Assembly (NCBI GenBank): GCA_029532415.1 | Contig: JAQOTA010000070.1 | Coordinates: 682,001 to 746,000, forward strand | Origin: Marasmius tenuissimus | Lineage: Eukaryota > Basidiomycota > Agaricomycetes > Agaricales > Marasmiaceae | Direction: 5' to 3' | Length of the DNA: 64,000 nt | In this document: piece after piece, positions 22,773 through 34,880 of the stretch | Layout of the letters: every line of letters begins with the position of its first letter | Position numbering within the stretch: position 1 is the stretch's first letter | Translations under genes and position numbers: made by a program | Notes under the pieces: generated by a model | The model's database searches: none | What the model was told of the DNA's origin: nothing | The model's input: only the letters and a program-made list of their open reading frames with translations

Positions 22773-24988
22773 CTAGTGAAATGTTAATCCTAAAGATTGC
22801 CTGAACAATTCGAACTTTGTCCTCCCAAGATTCTTCGTAAGAAGATCAGCAGGTTGTTTAGCAGTTTCAACGAAATAGATTTGAGTCTTTCCGTGTTCCA
22901 CTGCTTCCCCGATGAAGTGGTATCGATTGTCGATGTGTTTTGTTCTTTTATCAGTAGCTTCATTGCTGCTGAGAAAGATAGCGCCTTGGTTGTCGCTAAC
23001 ACATGGAACTGATCGAATAGGGAAGTTCAATTCGTTCAATAACGACTTCATCCAGCAAGCCTGACGTGTACAGTCAGATAGAGCCATATACTCTGCTTCT
23101 GTGGATGATAATGCAACCGTTTTCTGTTTCTGAGAGACCCAGCAAACTGGTGCATTGGCAAGCTTTACGATGTATCCAGTCTGTGATCGACGATCATCTT
23201 TATCAGTTGCCCAATCAGAGTCAGCAAAGGCAAGTAGTCCTTGGTTGGATCTACCATCGTAAATGAGTTCGTACTTTGCAGTGTGAACAAGGTATTTCAC
23301 GATGTAAAGTGCCTTCTGGAGGTGTTCCTGATTAGGATTAGCTCCATACTGTGACATCTTGATTACAGCAAAGGATATGTCTGGTCTCGTTCCGAGAGCC
23401 AAGTAAAGTAATGATCCAATAACCGATTGGAATCTATGCCTAATCTCGGGATTAACCTCCCCCTGGTTTTGGGTTGGGTTATAGCCTTCTGGCAAAGGCG
23501 TATATGCCGTCTTGGCGTTCAGAACTCCGAATTTACGAATTATCTTTTCAAGATAGTCTCGCTGATCAAGGATCAGTCTGCGATTCTTCCGATCTCGAGT
23601 AATTCGCATTCGCAGAAATTCTGTTGGCTCGCCTAGATCTCGGCATTCCCAGATTTTCATGAATTCGCTTTTTAGTCTGTTGACAAGGTTGCGATCAGGA
23701 CCCATAAATAAAGCATCGTCGACATAGACGACGGCAATGACCATATTGCCATTCTTGTTGAAGACATATACACCAGCATCGGATAAGCATCGTTTGAATC
23801 CCAGACGTTTCATGGATTCAGTACATTGATGCCACCAGGCACGAGAAGCCTGTTTTAATCTGTACAATGCTTTGCATAACCTCCAAACCTTGCTGGAGTC
23901 CATAACAAAGCCTTCAGGTTGTTCCATGTAAATCTCCTCATCTAAGGCACCATAAAGAAAAGCTGTTTTAACATCTAGCGCAGAGATCTCCCAATCTTCA
24001 AGTGCTGCTAGTGCCAATAGAAGTCGTACGGTTTCGAATCGTACTACAGGAGAGAACAACTCGTTATAGTCTATCCCTTGTTTCTGCGAAAATCCTTTCG
24101 CAACAAGTCTTGCCTTTTTACGGCCATCAGACTTTATGTCAAATACCCAGCGGGATTTCACCGCTTTTCGGCCTTTGGGTAGTGTGACCACATCAAAGAC
24201 GTTTCTATCTTTGAGTAATTGTAATTCCAGTCTGCATGCTGTTTCCCAAGATGGTCGTTCATCTTTAGGACACTTCTGGACTTGTTTATATGTCCATTCA
24301 TGAACGTCATCATAACTACTGGCTTGTGGACCATATAGTTGATAACCGTTATTCAGCAAGTAAACCAAGTAATTTTCTCCCCCTTGCTGAGCAAGATCGC
24401 TCATATCGTCATCCGTGTCCATAGGAGCGGCTGGATCAGGAACCCTATTTGGTATTGTTTCAGGTTCATTTGTCGGATTAATCTGACTTTGCCAGCGTGC
24501 TTGAGATTCGATATCGCGTTCGATTTCAACAGGATGTCGATTTTCGTAAACATTAAACGACGGTTGGGAGTTACTCTATTTCTTGGAGGGTTTCTTCTGA
24601 CAGCTGCTGGTGGAGGAGCTCGTAAGTTCTCCCACTCGTCATAGTCAGCTTGGCGAAATCCAAATGGATTTGTCCTTCCAGAAGAACCAGCAGACCGTGG
24701 ATCCGGACCATACTGATTAGGATTGTGATCGGAGCCTTTTGGTGATCCGAATCCATCAGTACTTGGATGATTGCCGTTGTGCACATCATCGCTTTTATCA
24801 TCCGGGATAGGATCCAAGGGAGGATCTCCCCCAGGCTGATGATCGTCATCATCTGATCCTGGTGGAGGTGGAGGATTGAAGAAATCATCATCATTGTGAT
24901 GATCTTCATGGCCATCATATGGGTACATTGGAAAGGGTATAGACCGGACAGGATTGTCGGTTTTATCAAACTCTATGGATCCGGGCAC
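22773..24988 (-). pseudogene. pol: copia pol: linker, reverse transcriptase and RNase H
   Basis: The upstream part (24988 to about 24560) is an acidic, proline-rich linker (NPPPPPGSDDDDHQ). A one-base shift near 24555, around NRR/FNVYENRHPVE, then moves the frame into the RT reading frame. RT shows KSRWVFDIKSDGRKKARLVA, GIDYNELFSPVVRFETVRLL, DVKTAFLYGALDEEIYMEQP and the catalytic VVYVDDALF. RNase H shows LLAFADSDWATDKDDRRSQT and VALSSTEAEYMAL, and the frame ends at 22773. All RT and RNase H catalytic motifs remain, so the only lesion here is the frameshift. Loss of one base in the CGTCGTTTAATG region would explain it. Confidence 0.9.
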
Positions 24989-25072
24989 TTCTTTCTGACA
25001 TTTAGGAAACCAGTTCTCATCGAAAACTGCTTGTGGAGTAATGTATACAGAATTGTTGGTTGTTCGAAAGAA

Positions 25073-27538
25073 TCAATAAGCTTTTGATCCGCTCTCGTAA
25101 CCAATGAAGATCATTGCTTCGGAGTGTGGAGCAAGCTTATTTTTACGTTTTGGTATGTATGCATATGCGCCACATCCAAACGTCCTGAAGTATGAAACAT
25201 CAGGTTTCTTATTCTCAAACAACTCAACTGGAGTTCTGTATTTCCTCGAACGAATAGGAGTTCTATTGTAGATATGGACGGCTGTGAGAATTGCAAATTC
25301 CCACCAGTTTTCAGGCGCACAAGCCTGAAAGCGCATAGCTTCAGATTTTTCTCGTAGTGTACGATTAAATCTTTCTGCTCGTCCATTCTGTTCATGCACG
25401 TTGGGAGAACCTCTTTGTGGAAATATTCCTAGAGAGTTATACCAGTCCCATTGTTCATTTGAAAAGAATTCTCCCCCTTGATCGAAATGCACACTTTTGA
25501 CCTTTTTATTAGTCTGGCGCTCTACAAGAGCTAGCCAATTGCGCAATTTCTGATCTGTATCACTCTTTTTACGAATTGGATATACCCATCCGTATGATGT
25601 TGCATCATCGAATAAGGTTAGTACATATTCGTTTTGATAGTAAGAGCGAGTTGGATATTCTATCAAATCACCGTGCACGAGCTCAAGAGGCTCCTTAGCT
25701 CGTTTAGAGGATAAAGGGTACGATTTGGCAACCATTTTGCCTTTGGCACAGCCTCGGCATGGTTTCGTTTCTCCCTTCGAAGTAACCAACTTTGTTGGAA
25801 GCCCTTTAACATTATCCATTAATTTTCCTAAGACCCTGGGATCACAGTGTCCCATTCGTCTATGCCATAATTCAGAAGTATTGAAAGATACAACAGATGT
25901 GAAGGAAGTTTCTCCCACAAGAACCTTCGGGTTCATCCATTGTAGAGGATCATCTTTATGGCTTGGGTAAAAGCTCATTAAAAGAGAATCATCTTCCTTG
26001 CTCCAGATCGAAGTCTCTGGAGAGTCCAGTATAGTATAGTAACCTATACTTCGGAACTTCCCACTAGAGATTAAATGATGTGGGCTGTCGGGATTATACA
26101 TCACTGGGTATAACTTTGTGACTTGCGTCACTCCTGCGCTATTGGTATGTTGGATGAGGACAGTACCATAGCCTACTATTTGCACATTTGCTTTATTACC
26201 CGCTGATGTAGTAAGACCTATTGGCATTTCTAAAGTTTGATAGTCTGAGAAATCCGTTTTATACGGAGTCATATGCGCAGATGCTCCACTATCAAGTAGC
26301 CAAGCATTTTGCGTATTTCTCACTTCACAATCACTCGAAAATGCAGCAGAAAATGACTTATATTTTGTCGTTGCATATACAGAAGAAATACTACATTTCC
26401 TTGGTACTGAGTTCCTTAGGATATGATAGTTCTGCATCGAGGATTTAGTGAAAGTTTGACTATTAGAACTTTGAAAAACTTGCCAGTCTCCACGATCGTT
26501 GCTTTCAGCCCAATAGTTATCAACTCCTTCAAGGCCATCTCCATAGTCACCATCATCGAAGTACCGTTCATGCCATTGAAGCGGTTCTTGATTCTGACTT
26601 TGGAATCCTTGACGAACAAGATGCTCTCGTCTTGTTCTGAGTTCTTCTTGATAACGTTGATTAGCGGCGTCTTCAACTTCTATCCAAGCTTCCAATTGGT
26701 GTTTATAGTTCTGCCATTGAACGAATCTCGTGGCTTGATATGGCTGATTGTCATTAACAACCATAGTGATATTGCCAATACTCGTGCCATTAGCAACGTG
26801 TAAGGGCATTCCATTGGTCCTTAGTCCAATTACTGCAGGTCCGTAATTCTCGAATTGAGAGTTTCGGGGATCACTTGGAGATGTAACCCAGGGGTCAACC
26901 TCAAGTTGTTCATCTACCGGACTAAGTCTTTCCGGTTGATCTGGTGGAGCAGTGGTTGGGCGAGAAGGTACTTCAATGTAATCCTCCTCTAAGGATTGTA
27001 TGCCATAAAAAGATTCGGGAGAGCTTGGAGGTGTGTGGACAATTTGGTCCTGCCATTGTTGTACTCGAGGTGGTGTAGTTGCGGGGCGATTTATGTATTC
27101 ATGGGTAGTAAGGACTGGAGATTTGGAACGATTAAGTGACTCGGCTAATTCCATGAAATCTCCGGGGTATGTTCTTGGTCGTTCATTAAAGCGACTGTCC
27201 TCGAGTTCTCTTCGAGGAATGTCAGCCTGAGTCATGGGAACAGCTATTCTAATGTTGTTCATCCATTTATACAAGTGCGTGTGCCAGTTATGAACATCTG
27301 GAAGACTGAGGTGAGGGATAAAGCGAACCCAGCGCCTATTAAACCCTGGTTGTCTCCATTGAGATGTTCTAAATTGACTCGCTCTTATGTCTGTCGTTCT
27401 GAATAACCATTTTCCTTCAAGACCAAGCTTGACTAACGAATGCCAGAAGATAGGATGCATCACTTGTATAGGAAGTGTGACATTCTTCTTGTTAATTCGG
27501 AAGGCTTCATCCACCGAAGTTGAACGAGGATTTTTCAC
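25073..27538 (-). pseudogene. pol: copia pol: end of extension, protease, GAG-pre-integrase, integrase
   Basis: The first roughly 410 codons continue the unknown extension and include proline-rich stretches (PPSSPESFYG, RPTTAPPDQPERLSP). The aspartic protease motif is AWLLDSGASAHMTP. The zinc-binding pre-integrase block is ELWHRRMGH...CRGCAKGKM. The integrase core has HGDLIEYP, VKSVHFDQGGEFFS and NVHEQNGRAERFNRTLREKS, which gives the D, D and E positions. The frame stops at TGA 25073-25075 between GYESGSKAY and FFRTTNNSVYITPQ. Related copia proteins read arginine at this place, so CGA to TGA is likely. It is in the same frame as the segments on both sides. Confidence 0.88.
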
Positions 27539-28690
27539 TCATTGAACAAAGTCTTCAACGGTGCTGATCCAATTTTTGTTATTGATTTCAGCTATAACCG
27601 TCGATAGGTGTTGAAGGTTCCAGGTTTGGTATTCGTAATGAAGTGTGAACTTGGTATCTTCTACTGTTTCCACATGTAGTATCCTTTGTTGTATGCGTAA
27701 TTCATGAAGAGCTTGACGAGGTGTCATGTTATGCACTGCGTCTCTTCTAATAGCATACATAACGACATATTCTCTGGTCCTGATCAGAATCCAGATCCAA
27801 AAATTATGGTCTGGTGAGTTGCGTATTAATCTGAGACGCATTCTGATCATGGATTCCTTCAATGCTATGTCGTTAGTCGTCTGATCTCCAAAGTCTCGGA
27901 AGTCATCGACAACAGGAATTGGGAGTTTAATCCCATTTATTATATGTGGTCTATTATTCCTTAGGTTAACTCGTCGCATCAAGTTGTCATGTTGTTCTTT
28001 GTATTCTTGTAAGAATCGCCATTCGACTTTTCTATTGATGAGAGGTGGCTGTGTGATGTCATCTCCATCTTGAGAATAGTTTTCTGGTCTGAACAAATGA
28101 ACAAGATTGGCGTGGTTCCTAAGAAACATAGAATCTGCCCATGGTCCATAATCGTCAGGAGGTGTTGAAACTGTTACACGCATGTCTTCTTGTGTGGGTG
28201 GTGCCACTTCGAGATTCTCACCTTGGTCAACTTCGTCCGCAGGCGAAGTATGATTAGGTGTCGCCTCTCGTTGTGGCATTGTGAAGATAATTTCTTCATT
28301 ACTATGCGCGCCATAAGAGTATGCAGAACATGTATGACTATCATTTGATGAATGATCAGATGAAGAGTCACTATCAGGTTCTGTCGGAGTATCAGAGATA
28401 TATACCAAAGATGGTATCTCGTCTCCATCACTGTCTATGTTTGAATTGGAAGTAGTAGCTGAAGCGATAGCTTCTTCTACTTGTCGAACCTGTTCATCTA
28501 GTTGAACAGTTTGTCTATTGTTCCATTCTTGAACAGAGATGTGTCGTTCAGGACGACCTTCTCTGTCAGCAGCGATTCTCTCCTCTAGGCGTGCTTGTTG
28601 AAGATCATACGTGTTTTGGAACGGGTTTGGTGCAGATGTGCTACCAGTGGGGTAGTGGTAGGACATATGAACATTTACTGGCCCAGCCAT
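27539..28690 (-). pseudogene. copia: unknown extension between Gag and protease
   Basis: This 383-codon stretch is in the same frame as Gag upstream and Pol downstream, and is separated from them only by TGA codons (28736-28738 and 27539-27541). It starts MAGPVNVHMSYHYPTGSTSA, has an acidic serine-rich part (SDTPTEPDSDSSSDHSSNDS) and then a more globular part (INGIKLPIPVVDDFRDFGDQ, HNFWIWILIRTREYVVMYAI). I recognise no domain. With the first part of the next segment it makes roughly 800 codons between the basic end of Gag and the protease. It could be a capsid or accessory region, a captured host sequence or fast-evolving Gag. The frame being held over this length implies selection before decay. 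Confidence 0.75.
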
Positions 28691-28735
28691 TTCGCGTTCA
28701 AAAACTGAGCTGATTTGCTCGTTTACTACATTAAT

Positions 28736-29860
28736 TCAATTCTGGTATTCAGAAGGTTTCTCAGAAGGTTCAAGTACCGCAGTATGCGATTGTTGCCCCC
28801 CTTTTTGAGTATCCTTCTTCTTTCCTTTGCCTTTTCCTTTGCCCTTTCCTCCTTTCTTCTTCCCTTTCTTGGGAGAAGATCCACCTTGGTTCTGATTGTT
28901 CTGGTTCTGGTTGTTGTTTTTATTATTGTTCTTCTTTTGATTCGCAGAAGTACCAGAACGAGACTGATCAGACCATTTGGGAGGAGAGTTAAATCTATTA
29001 ACACCAGAAATTTTGGCGTTATGGGTGGTATAGGCAGCAGGACCAGAATGAATCCCATTCCTTCTATTCCATTCATTCGTAATTGCAGCAATCAAATCGG
29101 TAGGTTTAAGTTCTTCCTTCTTCATACGGGATACTTGCTGCTTGAAAAGCTGCCATCGCTTTTCATTAAGCTTGGCTGTGATCATTAGGCACAGCACGTC
29201 GTCCTCAATATTTACTCCATGATCCTTAAGTTGATCCCGAACAGTCAACATGTAACTGATTCCAGGGACTGGATTAAGGTGTTCAGGAAGTTGGACGTTA
29301 TGCAAGTCCATATATAGATTCATCATCTTTGAAGAAGATTGAACTCCAAACGTAGATTTGAGATTAGATATGGTCGTAATTACCGAAGTTTTTTCAACAT
29401 GCGCATCGTGAGCACGACGAGTTCGCATTTTGATAATACCAATTACTTTGTTACGCCTAGAAGTCCACTCGGTTAGAGCGGTGGTTTCTGCTGAAGTAGC
29501 AGGAGAACCTTGTTCAGGCATTACTTCATCCAAGACTTGAGGTATGCCTTGGGTATAGAGGTAACCCTCAAGTAATCGGTACCAATCTTCGAAATTCGAA
29601 CCATCATCTAGCAAAACTGGAATGATACTGATTCCTCCTGACCCAGCAGGAAAGTTGCTGTCTGCAACCTGAGAGTACAACGGTTCCGTATTGTAGTTAA
29701 AAACTTCTACAGAATTTTCTACTTCCGTTCCTAGAGTATATCCCGGCGTATTGCGAACAAACGTCGTTGGGGGATTACCACTTGGGGAATGAGAAGCAGA
29801 CCTAGATCCTGATTGAGACATATTGAGGTCTGCCAAAAGTCCCGTGAGCATACTCTTCAA
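28736..29860 (-). pseudogene. gag: copia Gag
   Basis: 374 codons starting MKSMLTGLLADLNMSQSGSR. The capsid-like block LLDDGSNFEDWYRLLEGYLY and later SYMLTVRDQLKDHGVNIEDD with LCLMITAKLNEKRWQLFKQQ fit the UBN2/copia Gag pattern. No CCHC zinc knuckle is present. Instead the C-terminus is a lysine-glycine tract (KKGKKKGGKGKGKGKGKKKD), a likely nucleic-acid-binding substitute. It ends at TGA 28736-28738, after which the same frame stays open. This TGA could be a mutation of CGA or, less likely, a programmed Gag/Pol readthrough stop. Confidence 0.85.
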
Positions 29861-30856
29861 ATATAGAAGGGTGGAGCCAAGAGAGTGTCAATCGACAAAG
29901 GCTTCTAAGAAGCACCCATAAATAAATAGGGTTCGATGCACACCGAGAAATGCTCCAAAGGTCTAGGACTTTTAACAGGCTGTATGCGTCAAGCAGATCA
30001 TGGGGTGTACTGCGTGCAGGTAGTGCAGGGGAGTTAATCTGGTTACGAAGCCCTGCCCGATTGCTAGGGTCTTACAACGTTCCCAGTGTGTATCGGTGTC
30101 TGGTGTCCCATCGTGCTATCTGGTCTCAACCCCAGACTAGCAAAAGTATGAGTGATCAGCTCATACTGTCCGAATGACCCATTGAAAATTATTATTAAAC
30201 CTAGTCATCCATATGAATTGAGTTCATGCACCCTCTGCCTTAGGCATGTCAGTGACCAGAAAGCAATCATAGGTGAGTCAGAGTTTAACAATAGTGTAGA
30301 AGAGAGGGGTCATCGGGAGGGGAGTCCCTGTACATACTAAAATGGCCATGTGATACCGTAAAATTGTATAGTATCAAAACCTAGTTGTAAGGAGATCAAA
30401 TCTCCCAGCATGTATGTCATGCCCGGTCTTTCGACCGTCAGGAATCATGGTGAGTTGGTTTATAAGCACAACCCCATAGACCCCTAAACGATGCCTCATG
30501 ATGAGGACCATCGCCAACCATTGGTTTTCATCGGCATTAGGCAGTGATAATATAAGATCAAAGCCCAATCCGGGTTATCAGCAGGGAGACAGAGCCGCTT
30601 ACGCGGATAGGTCTATGCCAAAGAAGATGAAGCCAAGACAGTATGTACATGCGTTCGTGCAACATGCAACAGTACAGGGACATAGTGGATAGGTGTAAAG
30701 GGAACTAACAACCCTTGACCTTGACACCAGACGATGACAAGCCCGACATCGCTAGAGACTTCCATAACCCATGTAGGTTACAGGTCATCCGCTAGGATGG
30801 TGGCGACACACGGGAGCTAGACTACTCCGATCATAACATCGACCTGACCGCTTGCG
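29861..30856 (-). other. Leader of the copia element (about 1 kb)
   Basis: Between the primer binding site and the Gag start. No long open frame is seen. It would contain the packaging and dimerisation signals and is long for copia. Confidence 0.6.
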
Positions 30857-30868
30857 GGGCCCATAACC
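30857..30868 (-). other. Primer binding site: complementary to the initiator tRNA-Met anticodon arm
   Basis: Directly after the 5' LTR the minus strand reads GGTTATGGGCCC. Its complement GGGCCCATAACC is the anticodon stem-loop region of initiator tRNA-Met (CAU anticodon), not the CCA end. This matches the half-tRNA priming known for Drosophila copia and its relatives. Confidence 0.75.
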
Positions 30869-31386
30869 TGATGAGCCAGCATAGTTAAAATGCACAGTGG
30901 GTATAACGAAGTAAACCTCACATGGGTAATACACAGAGTGTTCTTGTAGCCTTGAGATGCTTGAGAAGAGGTGATAATCGAGTAAATTGTCCTAAGGCTT
31001 AAGGCCTTTTGTCCAGTCTTTTATACATAAGTTTCTGGTACATGTAATGAGTATTACACTAACTGAAACTACTACTAGAAGTAGGTATTCGGCCCTAAAG
31101 GCGTAAAAGACATTAGTACTGTGTAAGTACTTCTACCATGAATGGTAGTATGCTTGGTGAGCATAGTCATGTTTGCCTCATGGATTGGAGGCTCTACTTA
31201 TGCTATTGGATAGTGACTGTCTATAGTATCATATATGATGAAACTAGATGTACGTAGTAAGGTACGTAGACAGAGACGTAGTACTTGCATGAGAACGCAA
31301 GTGTTCTAGAGGCATAGCTCTATAAATAGTGTGACGCGTAAACAACACGTCAACAGTGTATCACATGATTTCCATCATGTTCAACA
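30869..31386 (-). repeat. 5' LTR of the copia element
   Basis: 518 bp with TG...CA ends and a TATAAATAGT-like motif on the plus-strand reading near 31321. It is followed by the TSD TGTAG at 31387-31391. Confidence 0.95.
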
Positions 31387-31706
31387 TGTAGTCTATAATC
31401 TAAGTCTAGATAATTTGGAGTAAAAGAGATATTAGCCCATTCGTTGGCTGGGTGTCCATTCGGTAAGTCTCTGCGGTCACGCTGAGCCATGCTTCATGTG
31501 ATGTACAGTATGGTTGGTCCGTCGTGGTGTCGCGTTTGGTGGTCCTTTGGTGGACCTCTAGTAGAAGATGAGTGGGATGAAACCTACCCCTGCCGCTCCA
31601 CTACAGTTTCCGGTGGCTCGTTTCATCGTGGTTAGGGGGGGAACCCTGCTCGATTATGTTATGGTTTGTCGCAACGTTGTACTGTGTTGGTGTTGTTATT
31701 TGTTTT

Positions 31707-32159
31707 TCATCCTCCTTCCCCTACCCGTTCCTCTTCCTCCTGTACTCCTTCCCCTTCTCCCCATTCCCCTAGCCAGCTTGGTTCCTCCGTCTCGAGTTGG
31801 TTCACCCATTCATCTCCCAGTTCCGGGTTCCAGTGCGTGAACCAGTCGAACGGTGTATATTCCGGCTCGTGTCGTTCTTCTCGCTGCTGGCCAGTGGGGG
31901 TGAACGCCCCACATTTCTCAATGAATTCCGATAGTGCTTCAATCCCATCTGGGGTCCCGAGTATGTCCGGTAGGGCTACGTCCTTCGACACTTTGCGGAG
32001 AATATGTCTGTATGGTTCATATGTTGGGCACGTGCGTAGGATATGTTCTCTGGTTTGGAGTTGTTCTCCGCAGGGGCAGTCAGTGTTCTTTGATGGCACA
32101 AATTCATGATAGTACTCACCAACACTGCGCTGACATTCAATAATTCCCTTTGTCGACAT
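31707..32159 (-). pseudogene. 3' fragment of a non-LTR (LINE, Tad-like) retrotransposon ORF
   Basis: The minus strand encodes VGEYYHEFVPSKNTDCPCGE, then LQTREHILRTCPTYEPYRHI and GTPDGIEALSEFIEKCGAFT. The C-x-C...H-x4-C knuckle after the RNase H region with the phrase TREHIL..CP.Y..(H)R is typical of the end of fungal Tad/CRE-like LINE ORF2 proteins. Everything 5' (endonuclease, reverse transcriptase) is missing, as in a 5'-truncated LINE. Its tail is unusually glutamate-rich (EEEERVGEGG). It lies immediately beside the copia element. Confidence 0.65.
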
Positions 32160-32173
32160 AGCAAATTATCCAT

Positions 32174-34880
32174 CTCGGATTACCTCTTGTGCCCGGTGCT
32201 AGCTTGGTACTTTAGAATGGATACCTAGCTCTTATATGCCTGGCGTCACAACAGGCGTTCCGGGTTGGTCGTACTTTCGATTCTTTTTCCTACTTTCCAG
32301 ATGATAAACATACTTCCTATTCGCCTTTCATTCTTCCATGATAATCGCAGTGCTTGTCAAGCTAAAATGTCAGAAAACGCACGAAAAGTAGTAGATACTC
32401 CTGAGTGCACTCCCTCAGCCGACAGATAGACATGAGCATGATATGGACACCCCAAATCAGCATTGAAGGCATGTTCATATTTATCACGTACTCTACAATC
32501 GACGGTTAGCACTCGAATATTCATGGCCATTTTTATCAGACGAACCCTGAACTCATGTCGAGAGAACACGAAGGATTGATTTAAACGAGAATCATATTTG
32601 ATACAATTGTTCGGGAGATACCGCCGCATGGCATTGCACACCCCCATTGCTGATAGTTAAAGGTGCTTGGCACGACTCAAGGACCCTGTTTCCAACGTGT
32701 TGATACAAGATTGCGACCTCCACTGTACATAAGGCTCACAAACGGTCGGATGAGTGAGCACCCTCCGAATAAGAATCAATGCTCTCGTCTGACTAGCTCC
32801 ACGGTACTCCAGATATTTACCACTAGAATGTTCGCAACACTTCTTCATCTACGTGATGCACCTTTGAAAGGCCGATATCTGCTGTTTGGTTTCACCAAAC
32901 ACGCTTGAAGAAGTCACTCTGGAGGTTCGGTTCATGCAAGGGGGCACATGGGATTGAATCCCTGACCAGGGGGTAGGAGGGAGGGGGGTCTGCTGGAGGC
33001 CAGGAAAAAAATTTTGGAACCACCTACATTGAAGATGTACGTGGCCTCAGGAAAGCTCTGGCATACATTTTTCCAATGCAAAACCCTTGTCAAAGGTCAT
33101 TAATGGTGTAAAGTGTGCTTTTGGGTAAGTGTTTTGATTATCTATCTGCAATTATTGAACAGCAGCAGTAGGCACGTGAAGGTGCAGACATGTATGGATT
33201 TATTACCAGAGGCATCAAAGCTGATCAAAACATCCCATTAACAAGAGGTGTGTGTAGAAAACACGCTAGAAATAGCAGAATTCAACTAGTGGTTAAAGTC
33301 AACTCTCACTTAAATTTCCCGACTCTGAAAGGAGAGGGTTCTGTCCTGCTTGAAATAATTTTGATTGTACTTATCCGGCCTCCCGTGACTTTATGCCTCT
33401 TTACGGTCTCTCCACGTGAAAGTTGATTTCCAGAAAGGCAAACATTGCTTTTCTTGGTTTATTTTCTCCACTTAACAATTATTAATACTTACGTATTTGT
33501 GTGTGTACCTTTGGTCTTCGGACGGATCATGGTTTTGTTTAAGTCTTCGCGTTTCCAGTGCCACTCCTTCCACCTTTCTTCACTTCCTCCAGGAGGTCTT
33601 TAGTGTTGAAAACAATGCAACTTGTCACTGATTACTTCACGTCTTTGACTTCGTATTATCCTGTGTGGATGTATCTTCAGGACAACGACCTCGCCAGAAT
33701 ATTGGATTTTTCAACCAGGAATGAGCTTCGACAATCGCCCGCAAAAGCTTTCTTTCCTCCGTTGTACTGTCTGGGCAGTTTGATGCCAAAGCTGACTTAG
33801 TTTGAGCCCCCCTTTCTGTCTTTAGTTAGATCTTTGGTCAACATGTGGACTCAAGTCACACAATTGTACGTGTCTCCTGGCTCTAGTTTAAATCTATGAA
33901 ATATGATGGCTTTCAAATCGGATGTTATATGTTGATATGAGGAGGAAACTTGTCGCCTAGGGCAGCGCTATGGATGATTTACTCAGGTGTGAGAAAAGAG
34001 TTACGTGGAGTTAGGGATGTTAACGGTTGGATGAAACCGGCAGTTTATGGCGGATGGTCAGGTTTTCAAGCCGGACCAGACCCAAACCACCGGTTCAAAC
34101 TGAATAATACCAAGTAGATTTTTTTCTCGAGTGTCCTTCAGAGATGGAGAAGCTGTTGTAGTGCACAAGGGGTGGGCGGGATTACAAAAAGGTAAACAAT
34201 GTCGATTTTTTTCTAAGCCCCCCCTGAGTCGACTGACTGACCAATCACATGTATTAATTACTATATATGGTATGTATGACATAATCATTCTGTTCTGTTT
34301 TCCGCACGTAAGTACTTCTGGTTCCTGCCGCCATTCTTTTCTCTGCCATGCCCGACATCTCCGTCCACAAAAAGCTGCCAGTGGTTTCTCTGTAGACTAT
34401 GCTCAATACTGCAATGTAATTAAATGGGTCGAACTTGCTCATCTGCTTTGCTCACAAGTTTATTGAGGCCAAATATGTTTCAAGCCTGTTCTAACATCCA
34501 GTCAAGTGAACCGGTACCTGGCATGGGTTTTGGGGCCGCTTGCTCCAGGAAGCAAGGTTGGGACTTAGGGTGTATGGTCTGTGTGAATTGAGAGAATTCC
34601 CCACTCATAAGCAACACAACAGGCCAGATTTGGGACTGCTTGCCTCAGGCCTGCAGGCTGAGAAGGTCAGAATTGAGCAGAAATTGAGTTTACTTAGTCT
34701 ATGCACCAATTTTTGACCTTATCATTCTAATTAGATGCTATTTCACTCAATACCACCTTTTAGTCCAGTGGAAAGTAGCTTTTGAGGGCAGTACTACCTC
34801 GCAAAAAATATACATATAAATTTTTTTAAGAGACCCTTGACCAACCAACTGACCGGGATGTCAGCCTGCCCACCTCTTGG
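32174..34880. other. Unassigned repeat-rich region
   Basis: About 2.7 kb with no supported gene. At 32907-32930 the sequence GAAGAAGTCACTCTGGAGGT resembles the tandem units near 43357, 43593 and 43782. At 34011-34120 a stretch rich in CCGGTT/GGTTT words resembles hAT-MITE ends but no pair was found. Confidence 0.35.

Larger units (their letters stand above)
22220..31386 (-). mobile_element. Ty1/copia LTR retrotransposon, complete but inactivated
   Basis: The element runs on the minus strand and spans 9,167 bp. It has two 518-bp LTRs (22220-22737 and 30869-31386) with TGTTGAACAT...GGCTCATCA ends and a 5-bp target duplication TGTAG (22215-22219, 31387-31391). A primer binding site lies next to the 5' LTR and a purine tract next to the 3' LTR. 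Domain order is Gag, long unknown extension, protease, integrase, reverse transcriptase, RNase H, which is the copia order. The LTRs differ at only 5 of 518 positions, so insertion was fairly recent. Coding capacity is broken by three in-frame TGA codons and one frameshift. The size is large for copia (commonly about 5 kb), mainly through the extension and a leader of about 1 kb. Confidence 0.92.

Noticed and set aside
28736..28738. Programmed stop-codon readthrough between Gag and Pol in the copia element
   Set aside because: Possible for this one TGA, but two further in-frame TGAs and a frameshift downstream show that the element is decaying. I could not single out this codon as functional.
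28726..29188. Open frames overlapping copia Gag on both strands
   Set aside because: They are shadows of the AAG/GGA-rich Gag tail in other frames.
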